64,000 nt of DNA from Lenzites betulinus (GCA_022264855.1 JABYQU010000019.1:310001-374000), one strand, 5' to 3'. Positions 34,801 through 46,661 are shown, numbered from the stretch's first letter. The notes: generated from the letters alone by a model not told the origin. Numbers and translations are program-made.

Positions 34801-36737
34801 CTATGACTCGTCGAAATGAGAATGGCTGAAGTACGGGCTGTATATCATACTGGTTAGTAGGAGGATCATATACGGCGCACGGCCCGTTTCGGGATAAACA
34901 CTCACAAGTCGAACCGGCCACCAGACAAAACATGCGGAATACTGTCGTAGTGTGTACACCAGTATTGGAGTTCATCCACTACCCCCGTCAACCGCCTGAG
35001 ATACCCGCGCTCGTTGTCCGCGTAATCTTGCGGATATGGCCCCAGCCCGGTTCGCACTAGAAAGTCGAGCATCCGCAGCCGCGATCCCCGCCGCAAGCGC
35101 TGCTCACAACACTCCACCAAGGCACGCACTCCGGCATCCCAGCGATCAAAGTGGGTCTGCAGCCCTATCGATGCTGAGTAGTCCACATGTTTCAGGCGAG
35201 GGCACGGCAGAACACCAAGGCCCGCTGCGCCGTCGCCGTCCCCCCGAAGTGTCGTCCACAGAGGCTCCATGTCGCCCGACCACGAGAGATTGAGTTCCTC
35301 CAGCGCAGGAAAGGCACCCAGCACCGCGCCCCACTCCTCGCGCGTCATGCCATCGTTCTCGTCGCCGCGGTTGAAGAGCGTGAGCCGCTCAATGCGCGCG
35401 GCGGCGCCGCACCCGTGCAGGAGGCCCGCGAGCCCAACATTTATCCGGGGCGTATGGTTAAATCCCACGGCGATCAGCTCAAGGTAGAGCGTGCCGCCTG
35501 CGTCGTCCGTCACCATGAGTTCGTACTTGTGGTGGTTGACCTCGAGTGTGGCACTCGTTGCTGCCGAGCACATGAGCAGTGGAGATACCGCGCGGATCGC
35601 ATGTGGGGGGAGAAGCATTGCGGGCCAGCTTGGCGCGTTGCTGGAGCCTAGGTCACCTGTGTGTCCGAGGTTGAGGTCGGCAGCGGCCCCACTGTCGATT
35701 CTACCTTGAAGGTAGACATAGCGCACGGCGGGGAGGCAGAGCTGGGAGACAAAGGCGGACGTGACCGCTGGAGAGTGTTCCTCGAGCAGGAAACTCACAA
35801 GGTGTGGCAGGGTGATGGGCGTAGGCTTCTCTGCATGCGCGGAGGTCACGGTATGCCAGTCAGCGAATCGGTCGATGATCTCGTAGAGCGCGAGCTTCTC
35901 GAGCCGTGGGTTGAGGGTGAGGACTTCGCGGAGCTGGCGGAAAGTGAGAGTGGTAGACGTCCTTCCTAGGGAAAGCTGGCGGAGATTGGCCAACAGCGTA
36001 ACGTCCGCGGTAAGCCGCACTTGCATCATTGTCAGAGAGTGCAAGCGAGGTTGCCTGGTATGTGAAAGCTCAAGATCCGAACGGACTGCATCCACGTCTG
36101 GTCTCCGGGCAGGCTTGATGTCCAGTCGTTGAAGGGCATGCGTATCGTGCCGAAAGAGCGTCTGAAGTTGTGGCATACATGCTCCCTTAATGCCCTTGTA
36201 GAAGATGAGCGAGCGAAGACGGTGGGCGTGAGGCATGAAAAGGGGCAAGTACGCTTCCATCGACAAATCGGCGCAATTTTGAAACATAACGTCCAATACA
36301 GCTTTCCCAGAACGCTCCAGGCTAAGCAGGACCCAGGGGATCCTCGTATGTCGGTTAATCTGGATCTCTTGCCACAGCGCAGGTGTTGCGCATATGTGAT
36401 TGTTCCAGGCGCGACAAACAAGACGCGCAAACCGCCAAGGTCGGGGATCCTCGTGAAACATAGCAAATCCGCCCTGCGGGACACCGGGGTCCAAGTCGTA
36501 CGTATCACTGAGCAAGTTCTTAAAGATATAGAGAATGATGTCAAGAGGAAGTCGGTTTATAGCTGGCTCGCTTTCGGGGGGTGGTCGAACCGATCGCAGG
36601 GGCTGTCTCGGGCACTGGAAGGCGGGCTCATGAGTGTTTATTGGACCAGATCGTTCCCGGCCATACTGCCAGACGCTTACTTGAGGCTCCCGATCTGCTC
36701 GAGATGGTGCGACTGGTATCGACTGTGAACTTGCCAT
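34801..36737 (-). CDS. F-box protein with leucine-rich-like C-terminal region, copy A
   Basis: Probable substrate receptor of an SCF ubiquitin ligase. Three exons in reverse: 36737-36681, 36614-34906, 34837-34801; 600 residues. The F-box is INRLPLDIILYIFKNLL, separated by a short insert from WRFARLVCRAWNNHICATP and ALWQEIQI, the usual Agaricomycete F-box layout. Leucine-rich irregular repeats follow (LTADVTLLANLRQLSLGRTS, FPALEELNLSWSGDMEPLW). The long frame alone would stop at TGA 34902-34904, but that TGA is part of a GTGAGT donor. Splicing past a perfect CTACTAAC branch site adds FPYFSHSHFDES, matching the end of copy B. The same three-exon structure in the paralogue supports the model. 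The substrate is unknown; large F-box families are typical of Agaricomycetes. Confidence 0.85.
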
Positions 36738-38043
36738 GGATCGGAGGGAAGTTTGAGCTTCCGCAATACGCACGACAGGTATGTAGGAGGACGATGACTG
36801 GAAGAGGATGGAGTACTTGGATTAGTTGTTTCAAAAGGTGCGACGGCAGACGTTCGAGATGGTGACTGACGGTGGTAGCCTGTCTCGAGATGGATGAGCT
36901 GGCAACCGCTCTCCAGTTTCCAAAGCGCTGTAGCGCGCCACGGGGTACAAACTTCGCGATGTAGCGCCCGGTGGGCATAAGCGGCACGACACCCAGAACG
37001 ATGGAACGATGGTCGCGCGACATTAATATTGAACTACACAAGACGTTATGTCGCGGCCCATGTCGATATACAAAGGCGGCGCGCCGCTTGGATCTGTAGC
37101 GCGACGTGTATGAGAGTGTGGTATTATGCTAGAAGAACATCACCCCAACTCAGAACTCAGTACTTACTCAGTACTCAGCCCAGACCAGTAACAACTGAAT
37201 CAAGCAAGTATCTGAGACAGTACTGTCACGCTTCCAATTTCTTTCGGAACCCGCTATAAGTCGCGGCTCCTCTGTTCCCCCTCAGTCGCTTCTTGTCCTC
37301 TTACCTCCATCAACATTGTCTGTCTGTCCCCCTCTCCCTTGACACCCATCTCAACTTTCGTTGTGAGCTCTCTCTCGGACCGACTCTCGCCTGTTTACCG
37401 CTGGCCTGTGTTTCACAGCGCTCTGTAGAACTCGGCGCGGGAGCCCTCAGCACTCGCTATACTCCCGCCCTGAGCGACATGTCACGACGCAAAGCGCCAC
37501 CCGCGTTCTGCGGCGTCCATGGGCTATTAGCCATGGCATTCACCGGCGTTCCACCAACTACCCAGCGCTTGATGCGCGACGTAAACCGCTGTAGCGCGTC
37601 CCGGGTGCACAGCTTTCAGTACTCAGTCACTACGGCCAACGCTCTTTCTTGTCGTCAGCTTTTCTGTTATAGTAAACCACTGCTAGCCAAATGTGAAGTT
37701 TCGGGGCTGCCGCAGGGACGTTGAGCGGCGCGCTTGGCTTGAGACCGACAGAGAGAGCGATGGGGATGGGGGTCTCGTTGCAAACGCGTACCGTACATAC
37801 ATTTCAGAGCCATGTATATAAGGGAACTCGATCTAATCTATCGATCGCTGTTCGGACCGAGCGGAGGCGCTTGATACCAACGGGCGCTAAAGTTCACACC
37901 AAATCCCTCTCAAAGTCTCTTTTGAAAGACTCGCACAACACGTAGGAAATATCTTCATCGACAAAGTCATGATATCGACATATACATACAATCTACTGTT
38001 CCGCCGGCGCGGAGGCGCGTAGAACTCTAGACAAGCTGCGCAG
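36738..38043. other. Spacer between the two F-box genes
   Basis: 1.3 kb. The first part is the promoter of copy A. A CTATAAG-containing, then CT-rich segment (37250-37380) looks promoter-like but leads only to an 81-codon frame (37479-37724) without recognised features. A short CTCAGTACT-type repetition occurs near 37150-37185. Confidence 0.4.
37971..38003. repeat. 33-bp direct repeat flanking F-box copy B (3' side)
   Basis: GATATCGACATATACATACA continuing to CTACTGTTCCG; the partner at 40291-40323 differs at about four positions. The two copies bracket F-box copy B. Confidence 0.7.
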
Positions 38044-39996
38044 CTATGACTCTTCGACAGGAGCCCGGGTGGAGCTCCAGTAAGGGCTGTACATTATCCT
38101 GGTTAGGAGAATCATGTACGGCACACGGCCCATTTCGGAATAAGCACTCACAAGTCGGGCCGGTCAATAGTCCAACCCTGCGGCATACTACGGTGGTTGT
38201 ATCTACACCAGTAGCGGACTTCATCCACCGCCGCCGTCAACCGCTTGCAATAGTCGTGCTCGTTGGCCACATAATCCGGCGGATATGACCCCACCCCAGT
38301 TCGCACCAGAAAATCGAGGTTCTGCAGCCGCGATCCCCGCCGCGCACGCCGCTCAAAACACTCCACCAATGCACGCACTCCGGCATTCAGGCCATCCAGG
38401 CAGGTCCACCGCCCTATCGGTGCTTGATAGTCCACACATTTCAGGCGAGGACACGGCAGAACACCAAGGCCCGCTGCGCCGTCGCCGTCGCCAACCCCCT
38501 GAAGCGCCGTCCACAGAGGCTCCATGTCGCCCGGCCAACAGATAGTGAGGTTCTGCAGTGCAGGAAACGCATCCAGCACCGCGCCCCACTCCTCGCGCGT
38601 CACGCCGTCGTTCCCGTCGTAGCGGTCAAGGAGCGTGAGCCGCTCGATGCGCACGGCGCTGCCGCACACGTCTAGGAGGCCCGCGAGCCCGACATTCATC
38701 TGGGGCGTATGGTTAGATCCCACGACGACCAGCGCAAGGTGGAGTTTGCCGCCCGCATCATCCGACACCTCGAGCGCGTATCTGTCCCTGTTGACGTCGA
38801 GCATGGCAATCGTCGCTGCCTCGCACATGAGCAGTGGGGATACTGCGCGGATCGCACGCGGGGGGAGGAACATTGCGGGCCAGCTTGGCGCGTTGTTGGA
38901 GCCTAGGTTGCCTGTGTGTTCGAGGTTGGGGTTGGCAGCGGCCTCACCCATTCTAGCTTGGAGGCAGACGAAGCGCACGGCGGGGAGGTGGAGCTGAGAG
39001 AGAAAGGCGGACGTGACCGCTGGAGAGTGCACCTCGACCCGGAGACTCACAAGGTGCGGCAGGGTGATGGGTGTAATAGGCTCCGCCGCATGCGCGGAGG
39101 TCGCGGTATGCCAGTCAGCGAATCGGTCGAGGATCTTGGTGAGCACGAGCTTCTCGAGCCGTGGGTTGAGGGCGAGGGCTTCACGGAACTGGCAGAAAGT
39201 GAAAGCAGTAGACGTCCATCCTAGGGAAAGCCGGCGGAGATTGGCCAGCAGAGCAACGTCCGCGGTAAGCCGCACTTGCATCATTGTCAGAGAGCGCAAG
39301 CGAGGTTGCCTGGTATGCGAAAGCTCAAGATCATGAACTGCATTCACGTCCAGCCTCTGGGAGGGCTTGATCCACAGCTGTTGTAGGGCTTGCGTATCGT
39401 GCCGAAAGAGTGTCTGAAGTTGTGGCATACATGCTCCCTCGATGCCCTTGTAGAAGATGAGCGAGCGAAGACGTTGGGTGTGAGGGATGAAGAGGGGCAA
39501 GTACGCTATCATCGACAAGTCAGCGCAATCGTGGAGCAGAACGTCCAATGTGGCCTTCGCAGAACGCTCCAGGCTAATCAGGACCCAGGAAATCTTCGTA
39601 TCTTGGATAATCTGGATCTCTTGCCACAGCGCAGGTGTTGCACATATGTGATTATTCCAGGCGCGACAAACAAGGCGCGCAAACCGCCAAGGCCGGGGAT
39701 CCTGGTGAAACATAGCAAATCCGCCCTGCGGGCCCTGCGGGACACCGGGGTCCAAGTCGTACGTATCATCGAGCAAGTTCTTGAAGATATAGATAATAAT
39801 CTCAAGAGGAAGCCGGTTTATAGCGGGGGGCTCGAATTCGGGGGGTGGTCCAACCGATTGCAGGGGCTGTCTCTGGCACTAGAAGGCGGGCTCATGAGTG
39901 TTGATTGAACCAGAGCGCTCCATACCGCCAGAGGCTTACTTGAAGCTCCCAGTCTGCTTGAGATGGTGCCACTGGCATCGACTGTGAACTTGCCAT
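38044..39996 (-). CDS. F-box protein with leucine-rich-like C-terminal region, copy B
   Basis: Paralogue of the F-box gene at 34801-36737 and probable SCF receptor. Three exons in reverse: 39996-39940, 39878-38152, 38086-38044; 608 residues. Exon 1 (MASSQSMPVAPSQADWELQ) and the end (FPYWSSTRAPVEES) correspond to copy A. The F-box INRLPLEIIIYIFKNLL is preserved. This copy carries a 6-nt in-frame duplication giving GVPQGPQGGF where copy A has GVPQGGF. At the first acceptor copy B has TTCTAG where copy A has TTCCAG, so an unspliced reading would hit a stop; with splicing the frame is intact. Both genes therefore seem to be under coding constraint. Confidence 0.85.
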
Positions 39997-40493
39997 GGAT
40001 CGGAGGTTTTGAGCTTCCGCGATATGAACGATATGTATGTAGGAAGACGAGCTTGGCAGGAAGAAGTAGTACTCGGGTTAGTTGTGATACCTGTATCAGA
40101 TGCAAAGGCAGGACGTTCGAGATGGTGGTTGATGGTGGTAGCCGGTGGCTCGGCGCTCAAGGTGGATGAGGGTGTCCCTAAAGCACAGCTTTTCAGTACT
40201 TCGGTACCAGTACTACAGTGACGACGAAAGCTATACCTCAGCTTAAAGTGCGGTTACAGTTTGAGTGCTATGTAGCAGGTGCATTCTACGATATCGACAT
40301 ACACACACAACCTACTGTTCCGAGTCCATGGTAGAACAGGGCGATGCAGCTCTATTAATCCAACGGTATTAGCGAGACTATAACGTACATCTAGCTCTAG
40401 CGTGCAGCGCACTCGTCCACACAGCGACACATGTCCTTGTCCGTGTCCTTGTCCACCGGCAGCGAGCCCCAAACCGCAGCACCCCGCTCCCGC
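39997..40493. other. Region between F-box copy B and the IML2-like gene
   Basis: 497 bp with the copy B promoter, one 33-bp flanking repeat and the 3' end of the IML2-like gene. No other gene is seen. Confidence 0.4.
40291..40323. repeat. 33-bp direct repeat flanking F-box copy B (5' side)
   Basis: Partner of the repeat at 37971-38003 (GATATCGACATACACACACA then CTACTGTTCCG). It suggests the edge of a duplicated unit or the remnant of a third unit. Confidence 0.7.
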
Positions 40494-43270
40494 TCACGCA
40501 GCCCCGCTCAGCATCTCCTTCTTGAGCGCGATCTCGTCCTTCAGCATCGCGATCCGGCTGTCCAGGCGGGACGACAAGTCCACCTGCTGCGTCGCGAGCT
40601 CGAGCGCCTTGTCCAGCTTCGCCAGCGCGCCCTGCAGCACGGGCGCCCACTCCGCCTCGCTCCCCGCGCCGCGCGCGTCCATCTCCTTCAGGTCGAGCAC
40701 CGCGTGCTCGAACCACGCGACGCCGCCGACCCACGTGCTCACCTGTATGGACGCCTGCCGGGCCTGCGCGTCCGCGAGGAACGCGTGCGCGCCCGCGAAG
40801 TCGCCCGCGGTGCGATGCGTGATCCCGAGCAGGAGCGCGCGGATCGCGAGCTCGTCGGCGGTGTCCGCGGGAGACGTCGGAGGCGGCGTGGCGGGGGCGG
40901 GGACGTGCTCTTTGAGGAGCGCGGTCTCGATTGTGGGGAGCGGGGTGAGGCAGGTCGCCCAGTCTTTGAGATGCGCGATCGCGGTGTCTTTGGTGATTCG
41001 AGAGTGGGTGTTCCAGACTATGAGGTGGTCAGCGAGTGCTGCATGGCTGGACAAAAAGCGGACTTACAGATGGCAAGTTCTGCGGGGGTGTATGAGTTAG
41101 TAGCGGACTAACAATATACGCTATGAACGCACCTTCTGCCGGGCTGATCTTCACGGTGTGCATGAAGTTGTCCTCAGAACCCGTCAGCGCCACCTGCTTT
41201 TCCCTGTAGAACGCGACTAAAGGGGATCGTCAGCGGGCGTGACTCAAAGGTGCTCCTGCTATATACGCACGCTTCTTCTTGATGAAGACTTCTGTGGGCA
41301 GATCCTTGCCACCGATCTTCTTCTTGTCGATCAGGTCGGGAATGCGGTCCATCAGCTCCTGTGCCTTCTCGTAGTTCTTGAGCGAAATGTAGCATCCCGC
41401 GGCGATAAAGTAGTACGTCGCGTGGCTCCTGTGGGTCCAAGGGGAAGTAATATTAGCACCGAAGGAGCATCAACGGGGGTAACGGGACGGACCAGCTGTT
41501 GATCTCCGTGACCCGGATGAACGCGTCGGCAGCTTCCTGATAACGTCTTTGGGACAACAGCGTCCATGCAAGCTCAAAGATAAGCTACAGAGAGTCAGTT
41601 GACGAGTGTGCGTAATATCTACGCTGCTTGCCGCTTACCAGACCGTCGGCTTGTGCGAACGTGTGCGGCCGACCCGGCACAAGACCATCTTGCAGCACCT
41701 TGATAGCACCATCGGGGTCGTATGACATTCGGAGGATTTTTGCCTATTGTGGAGGTGCTGTGTGAGGGGAACGGCTCGTTGGCACGATGCACAAGTGTCC
41801 ACTCACTCGGTTGAGGATCCACAGCGAGCCCGTGGGATACCGGGACTCGAGCCTGTACAAGCTGTGAACCTCGAGACTGCGGACCAATGGGAAAAGACAT
41901 ACTTGTCGACTATGGCACCATACTGCTTCATTATGTGTACCTCGTTCGCTTGATAACCGGAGAGCAGAAGCACCACGCCGTGGTAGGTCATCAACGACAA
42001 CCTATAGGGACACATGCTGATCAACACCTGTGGGACGCGCAGGGGCAGATGCGCAGCATACCCTGCGAAGACGGCGTGCACGTCGGTCTTGGCAGCGGAC
42101 ACGGCCAAGGCTTGCAGGGCCAGCTTCCTATCGTGGTTGAATCCGAAGAACCCGACGACTCCTCTAAAAAGCGCGCGGTGTGAGGAAATAACGGAGGGGA
42201 GCCCGATCGAGAAGAAGGCACACCTTATCTTGGCGGGCAGCAGCGAAAATACAAGATTGAAGAGGCTGGCGCTCTCAGGATCAAGAGAAAATCCAACCCG
42301 GTGTGGACTAGAGTGAACTTACCCGTATCCTGAATGCGCGGTCAGCATCTATGAATGTGCGAGTTAGATAGACAGCCTACCAAATGCGGTCCCGGAGAGT
42401 ATAAGTTCGTCGACGGAGCCCTCCTGGGCGATTATCGGTACATGCGGAGTTTGTGGTACACTCAATGTCGAGCCTGTAAAGCGGCTGAAGAACCCGGACC
42501 TGGCGGGTTTAGAAGTCGAGACGGGGGTGCTCGAGCCGGAGGCTTCCGACCGGATGCTCGCGGCGCGAGAATTAGCGGACGATGTGGCGGGTGTCGCGTA
42601 GTACTCGAGACCATTGGGGTAGACGGTCTTGAACAGCCTGGAAGGGGGTCAGAATTGTGGTGTCTGTGTTCCAAATAAACGTGCGCACTTGGAGTATTTG
42701 GTGTGGGCACTGCCGCATTCACGTCAATATAACGTTGGGCATATGCAAGGATGGGTACGCACGTATTCATAGCATACAGACATTGCAAATAGCCCATGTA
42801 AGATTCGCTGGAAGGGGCATAGGGTCAGTTGCGATCGGCGGAGAACTCAGCGGCGGGACCTTGCCTGAGGGCGTGGGTGAGTCCGAGAAGGATCACGGCA
42901 TCGGACTGGAGGAGCTCCCACTCGGTGCCTGGAGGGAATTGGGTGGTGTTTTCGAAGGCCTTGGCGAGTTTGAGCTGCTTCTTTGCCCCGGCCTCTGCGA
43001 GGGCGAGGAGTCTGGAAGCCTCGGCCATCAGAGTTGTCTACGGAGATTGCGGGAGTGAGTGTGCGAGATGCGGAGAGAGATAGACGTGCGTACCTCCATG
43101 CCGAGCGCGGCCTCGAGGAAGGCGCATACACCGAGTCCGAGCGAGTGGAAAGGGGAGTCGCCGCTGGCGAATGTCTCGCGAGCCTCCTCAAGCTCGTTTG
43201 CGAATATGCCGTCGAAACCGACTGTGGCGGCGCGTAGCTGGGCCTCGGTGTCGTTGGAAGGGGCTGCCAT
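40494..43270 (-). CDS. IML2: Iml2/TTC39-family tetratricopeptide protein (DUF3808)
   Basis: Member of the Iml2/TTC39 family. Yeast Iml2 is found at the mitochondrial outer membrane and cytosol and is linked to lipid-droplet-dependent clearance of inclusion bodies. Sixteen exons in reverse: 43270-43094, 43037-42865, 42807-42763, 42709-42689, 42637-42381, 42329-42323, 42265-42224, 42163-42062, 42001-41903, 41852-41807, 41743-41639, 41584-41493, 41428-41271, 41216-41133, 41079-41068, 41017-40494; 647 residues. Family blocks: [105 protein letters not shown] and [20 protein letters not shown]. Exon 6 is 7 nt (GATACGG) and exon 15 is 12 nt. Intron 2 has a GC donor (AG|GCAAGG). Every junction preserves phase. 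It shares a 313-bp divergent promoter with the EH-domain gene. Confidence 0.9.
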
Positions 43271-43583
43271 GGTTTGGTGGTGGTGGTAGTGGTGGTGGTG
43301 GGGAGACAAGGAACGATATGTTGGGGATCAGGCTGCGGGGCAGCCGGAGAGAGGCCCGAGAGCGCGAAAGACGAGTGACAGTGCCGCCACCGACGTTGGC
43401 GCCTTGGACGCGAGATTGGCGCGTCGGCGGCGGCGTCGGCCCGCGCGTGACGAAGCGTGCAGGCTCCTCGGCCGTTGCCGCGCGGGCGTACCAATCGAGA
43501 AGCGCAGACGACCGAGCTCTGCCTCCGCTGCTGAGCCTGCTGCGACACACACCCTGCTCACTCCGTCCTCCGCAAGCTTACCC
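43271..43583. promoter_or_regulatory. Divergent promoter, IML2-like / IRS4-like genes
   Basis: 313 bp between start codons. Directly upstream of the IML2-like start is a (GGT/GGTA)n-like stretch at 43272-43302. The plus-strand EH-protein frame stays open through this interval, but the conserved start MASSAVKARIHAFESMQ is at 43584. Confidence 0.45.
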
Positions 43584-45268
43584 ATGGCGTCCTCGGCAGT
43601 CAAGGCAAGAATACATGCATTCGAGTCCATGCAGTCTTCAAGTGCCACCATTGTCGCTGGCTCGAGGTCGCCCCCAAACCTCCTCGAGGGCCCCATCTCT
43701 CCCACCGCAACCTCAATATCACCCATGATCCCCTCGCCCTCGGCCCAGCCCTTGCGGCCAACTGCGCCATCTCCATCCCCTTCTCCTCCAAATCTGGGCA
43801 GAAAAACCTCGCTGATCGATCTCAAGGAGTGGGTCGTCCCAGATGGGCCCTTGCCCTATGTACCCAGGCAGAGACCGCCCATCGCCCGCAAACCGCCCCC
43901 GCCGCTGGTCACGAAACCCACCGTGCGACACGTCTCGGACTCGGTCGTGACCAAGGTCCCCACACCGCTCATCCACCTCGAGTCGCCTCCCAAGAACCGT
44001 GCTGCGCCTCCGCTCCCTCCCCGCAAACCGTCCTACTCTTCGCTCAAGTCGATCTCCCCATCAAACTCATCCTCATCCTCTCTGCCTCGAAGCCCGAGCC
44101 AGCCCATACCGGCCCTCCCCTCCCCCTCGAGGTCAGACTCGCTGACGGTCGACCACACGTATCCCCCTCTGTCCAAATTGGGCATCGGTGCTTCTTCTCG
44201 CCATGCGCCCGCTTCTTCAATCTCCTCATTCCACTCCGTCTCCCTGTCCTCTGACGGAGGTACCGACCCCGCTACTCCGAACTCGCTGTCCAATCATGTC
44301 GCGACATATCCCCTTGATCACGACGATCACGACGAGCACAGCAGCATCCGCGAGCCAGACGCCGTCAGTCTCGACGAGTCGTTCGAAAACCTCTCCATGA
44401 CTTCTGCGGTAAGCCCCTCTGCGTCCTCCGTTTCACACGACTGGGAAGTGTACGCCACGAAGCGTGCGCCCGAACCCCCCAAGCTCCCCCAACGCCCCTC
44501 CAAACCCTCGTCCGTCCCGCCGTCTCCCCGCCACTCGCCCCTCCTCGCGCCCAAAAGGGACGGCCCGCCACCACCACCGCCCACCCGCTCCCGGCCCCCC
44601 TCCTCCCGCAACTCCCTCGCCTCCACCTCCGACCGCTCCTCCATCCTCAGCATCGCCACCTCCCGCACGAGCATCAGCACGCGCAGCACGACGACGCCCA
44701 AACCGAAGCCCGCCCAGCTCGCGCGCCCGACCCCCGTGCCGCCCGCCGCGCGCAGGCGGTACGAGGCCGTGTTCTGCGCGAACGCGATCGCGGCGCGCCA
44801 GGCCGCGGGCGCGAAGTCGCCGCCGCGCAAGGCGCGCCAGGCGGCCGGCTGGCGCGGGCTCAGCGTGGACCTCATCACGAACCCGGAGGAGATCGCGAGC
44901 GCGCCGGTGAGCCGTGCGGGGTCGGTCGACGAGGAGGTCGGTGTGGAGGAGCGCCTTGAGGGGCGGGTCGTGCGTGCGATCTGGAAGCTGTCGCGGCTGA
45001 AGCGGGAGACGCTGCGTGTGATATGGTGAGTGCCGGTGTTGTGTGTCTTGCTTGGTGCGTGGTGCGGCGGTGCTGATGCGAGGATGTGTGCTGCAGGATG
45101 GAGTGCGACCCGGCGGGTACGGGCTCGCTCGATAGAGACGGGTTCGTCAAGGGCATGTGGCGGATCGACGAAGAGCTGCGTAAGGCGCAGATGAACCAGC
45201 ACCTGTTACCGCGGCTGTACGTGCGCCAGCCTAAGCCGACGCATCCCCCGAGGCCGATCCTGCGATGA
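43584..45268 (+). CDS. IRS4: EH-domain protein of the Irs4/Tax4 type
   Basis: Fungal EH-domain protein; yeast Irs4 and Tax4 bind NPF-containing proteins and tune phosphoinositide 5-phosphatase activity and cell-wall signalling. Two exons: 43584-45025 and 45097-45268; 537 residues. The N-terminal KARIHAFESMQ is a common beginning in this family. About 370 residues are low-complexity and Pro/Ser-rich with SH3-ligand-like RKPPPPL, PPLPPRKP and PPKLPQRPSKP. The single EH domain is C-terminal: RRRYEAVFCANAIAARQ, WRGLSVDLITNPEE, RLEGRVVRAIWKLSRL, and after the intron ECDPAGTGSLDRDGFVKGMW and RIDEELRKAQ. The intron splits the codon for the EH-domain Trp. The D-x-D/N EF-hand-like loop is DPAGTGSLDRDGF. 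Orthology to Irs4 is inferred from architecture. Confidence 0.85.
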
Positions 45269-45731
45269 CGTTTGATGCGAGGCGGTGGTGCATAAAGCAC
45301 ATATGGACGGGAAGAGGTTGAAGGACTGTATCACTACATATCACTTTCGTGCAGGTTACGTTTGTTACGCTCGTTCGCTCGGCCGCTGCTCGCATAGAAA
45401 ACGTTAATGATATACCCCGTGTCGCGCTTCGCTCGTACACCGTCTCTGAAGTCACTCGAGCACCAGACCGGCTGCATAGCGAGAGATGTGATACCTTCGT
45501 GCTGCGGTACTGTGCGTGCGGGGGCAGGCAATCACGCACGCGCAGGTCGCGCGACGGGCGCTTTGAAGGGCTCGGTATCGCGCACGCCGGAAGTGCGACC
45601 TCAGCTCAAGCTCTGACCAGCACCGCCAGCTACATCCTCCCTCAGACCATCTGCATCTATCCCTCAACACGTCTATCTCTCTCCAACCCCTCGCACACGA
45701 ACCCCAAAGAACCACCCCCCAAACACCAAAA
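45269..45731. other. Intergenic region before CAB5
   Basis: 463 bp with the 3' end of the EH-domain gene and the promoter of CAB5; the last 100 bp are C-rich. No further gene is seen. Confidence 0.4.
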
Positions 45732-46658
45732 ATGCTAGGTACGCCCTCCCCTAACCCACGCCTCCCCTCCAGCACACTGACCCGCTCTCCCTCGTTCCGT
45801 CCACAGTCGTCGGCCTCACCGGCGGGATCGCCACCGGCAAATCGACCGTCTCCGCGCTCCTGCGCGCACACAACCTGCCCATCATCGACGCCGACGTCCT
45901 CGCGCGCAAGGTCGTCGAGCCCGGCACGCCCGCGCTCGCCGCGATCGTGCGCGCGTTCGGGCCGCAGGTCCTCCGCGCAGACGGCACGCTCGACCGCGCC
46001 GCGCTCGGCGCGCTCGTCTTCGCCCCCGCGTCCCCGGATGGTGCGGCGGACGCGGAGGCGGCGCGGCGCCGGCTGAACGCGATCGTGCACCCCGCGGTGC
46101 GCCGCGAGATGGCGTGGGCGGTGCTGCGCTGCTGGTGGCGCGGGGAGCGCGTGTGCGTGCTCGACGTGCCGCTGCTCGTCGAGGGCGGCCTGTGGAAGTG
46201 GGTCGGGAAGGTCGTGGTCGTGTATTGGTGCGTGCGGCTCTGTCTGCGGGCGTGCGTGTGTGTGCTGACGCGTCCCTTGCTCCCCCTCCCTCTGGCTCTA
46301 TTTGGTGTCTACCTTGGGCATGGGCAGCTCGGCGGAACTGCAGCTGCAGCGGCTCATGAAGCGGGACGGGTCGACGCGCGAGGACGCGTCCGGCCGGCTG
46401 AACGCGCAGCTGCCCATCGCGGAGAAGGTGCAGTACGCAGACGTCGTGCTCGACAACTCGGGCTCGCTCCAGGACCTCGAGCGCCAGGTCGACCAGCTCG
46501 TGCAGCGGCTCGAGAAGGAGGCGGGCTGGTCGTGGCGCCTCAGCTGGCTCTGCCCGCCGCTCGGCGTCGCGTCCGCGATATGGACCATCGGCTGGCGCGC
46601 CCTGCGGCGCTCGCAGAAAGCGGGCGCGCGGAAGAAGTCGGGGAAACAGCAGCAGTAG
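45732..46658 (+). CDS. CAB5: Dephospho-CoA kinase
   Basis: Phosphorylates the 3'-hydroxyl of dephospho-CoA, the last step of coenzyme A synthesis. Three exons: 45732-45738, 45807-46227, 46328-46658; 252 residues. The first exon carries only ATG CTA G; splicing then gives MLVVGLTGGIATGKST, placing the P-loop (GGIATGKS) at the N-terminus as in CoaE/Cab5. Further motifs: IIDADVLARKVVEPG, LNAIVHPAVRREM, VLDVPLLVEGGLWKW, then CSAELQLQRLMKRDG and EDASGRLNAQLPIAEK of the lid region. A hydrophobic C-terminal segment (LCPPLGVASAIWTIGWRAL) may anchor the protein to a membrane, as in eukaryotic relatives. The stop codon is only 3 bp from the left end of a long inverted repeat. Confidence 0.95.
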
Positions 46659-46661
46659 CCT

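Larger units (their letters stand above)
34760..40165. repeat. Tandem duplication of an F-box gene unit
   Basis: Two units, about 34760-36900 and 38005-40165, align along coding sequence, introns, the 3' flank (CTCTAGACAAGCTGCGCAG at both) and the 5' flank (TTCGAGATGGTG at both). The two proteins differ by many substitutions, so the duplication is not recent. Confidence 0.85.

Noticed and set aside
34902..34904. TGA as end of F-box copy A
   Set aside because: The TGA belongs to a GTGAGT donor; the downstream exon is conserved in the paralogue.
37293..37724. 143-codon plus-strand frame between the F-box genes
   Set aside because: Its first ATG is at 37479, leaving 81 codons with no recognised features; noted only as part of the spacer.
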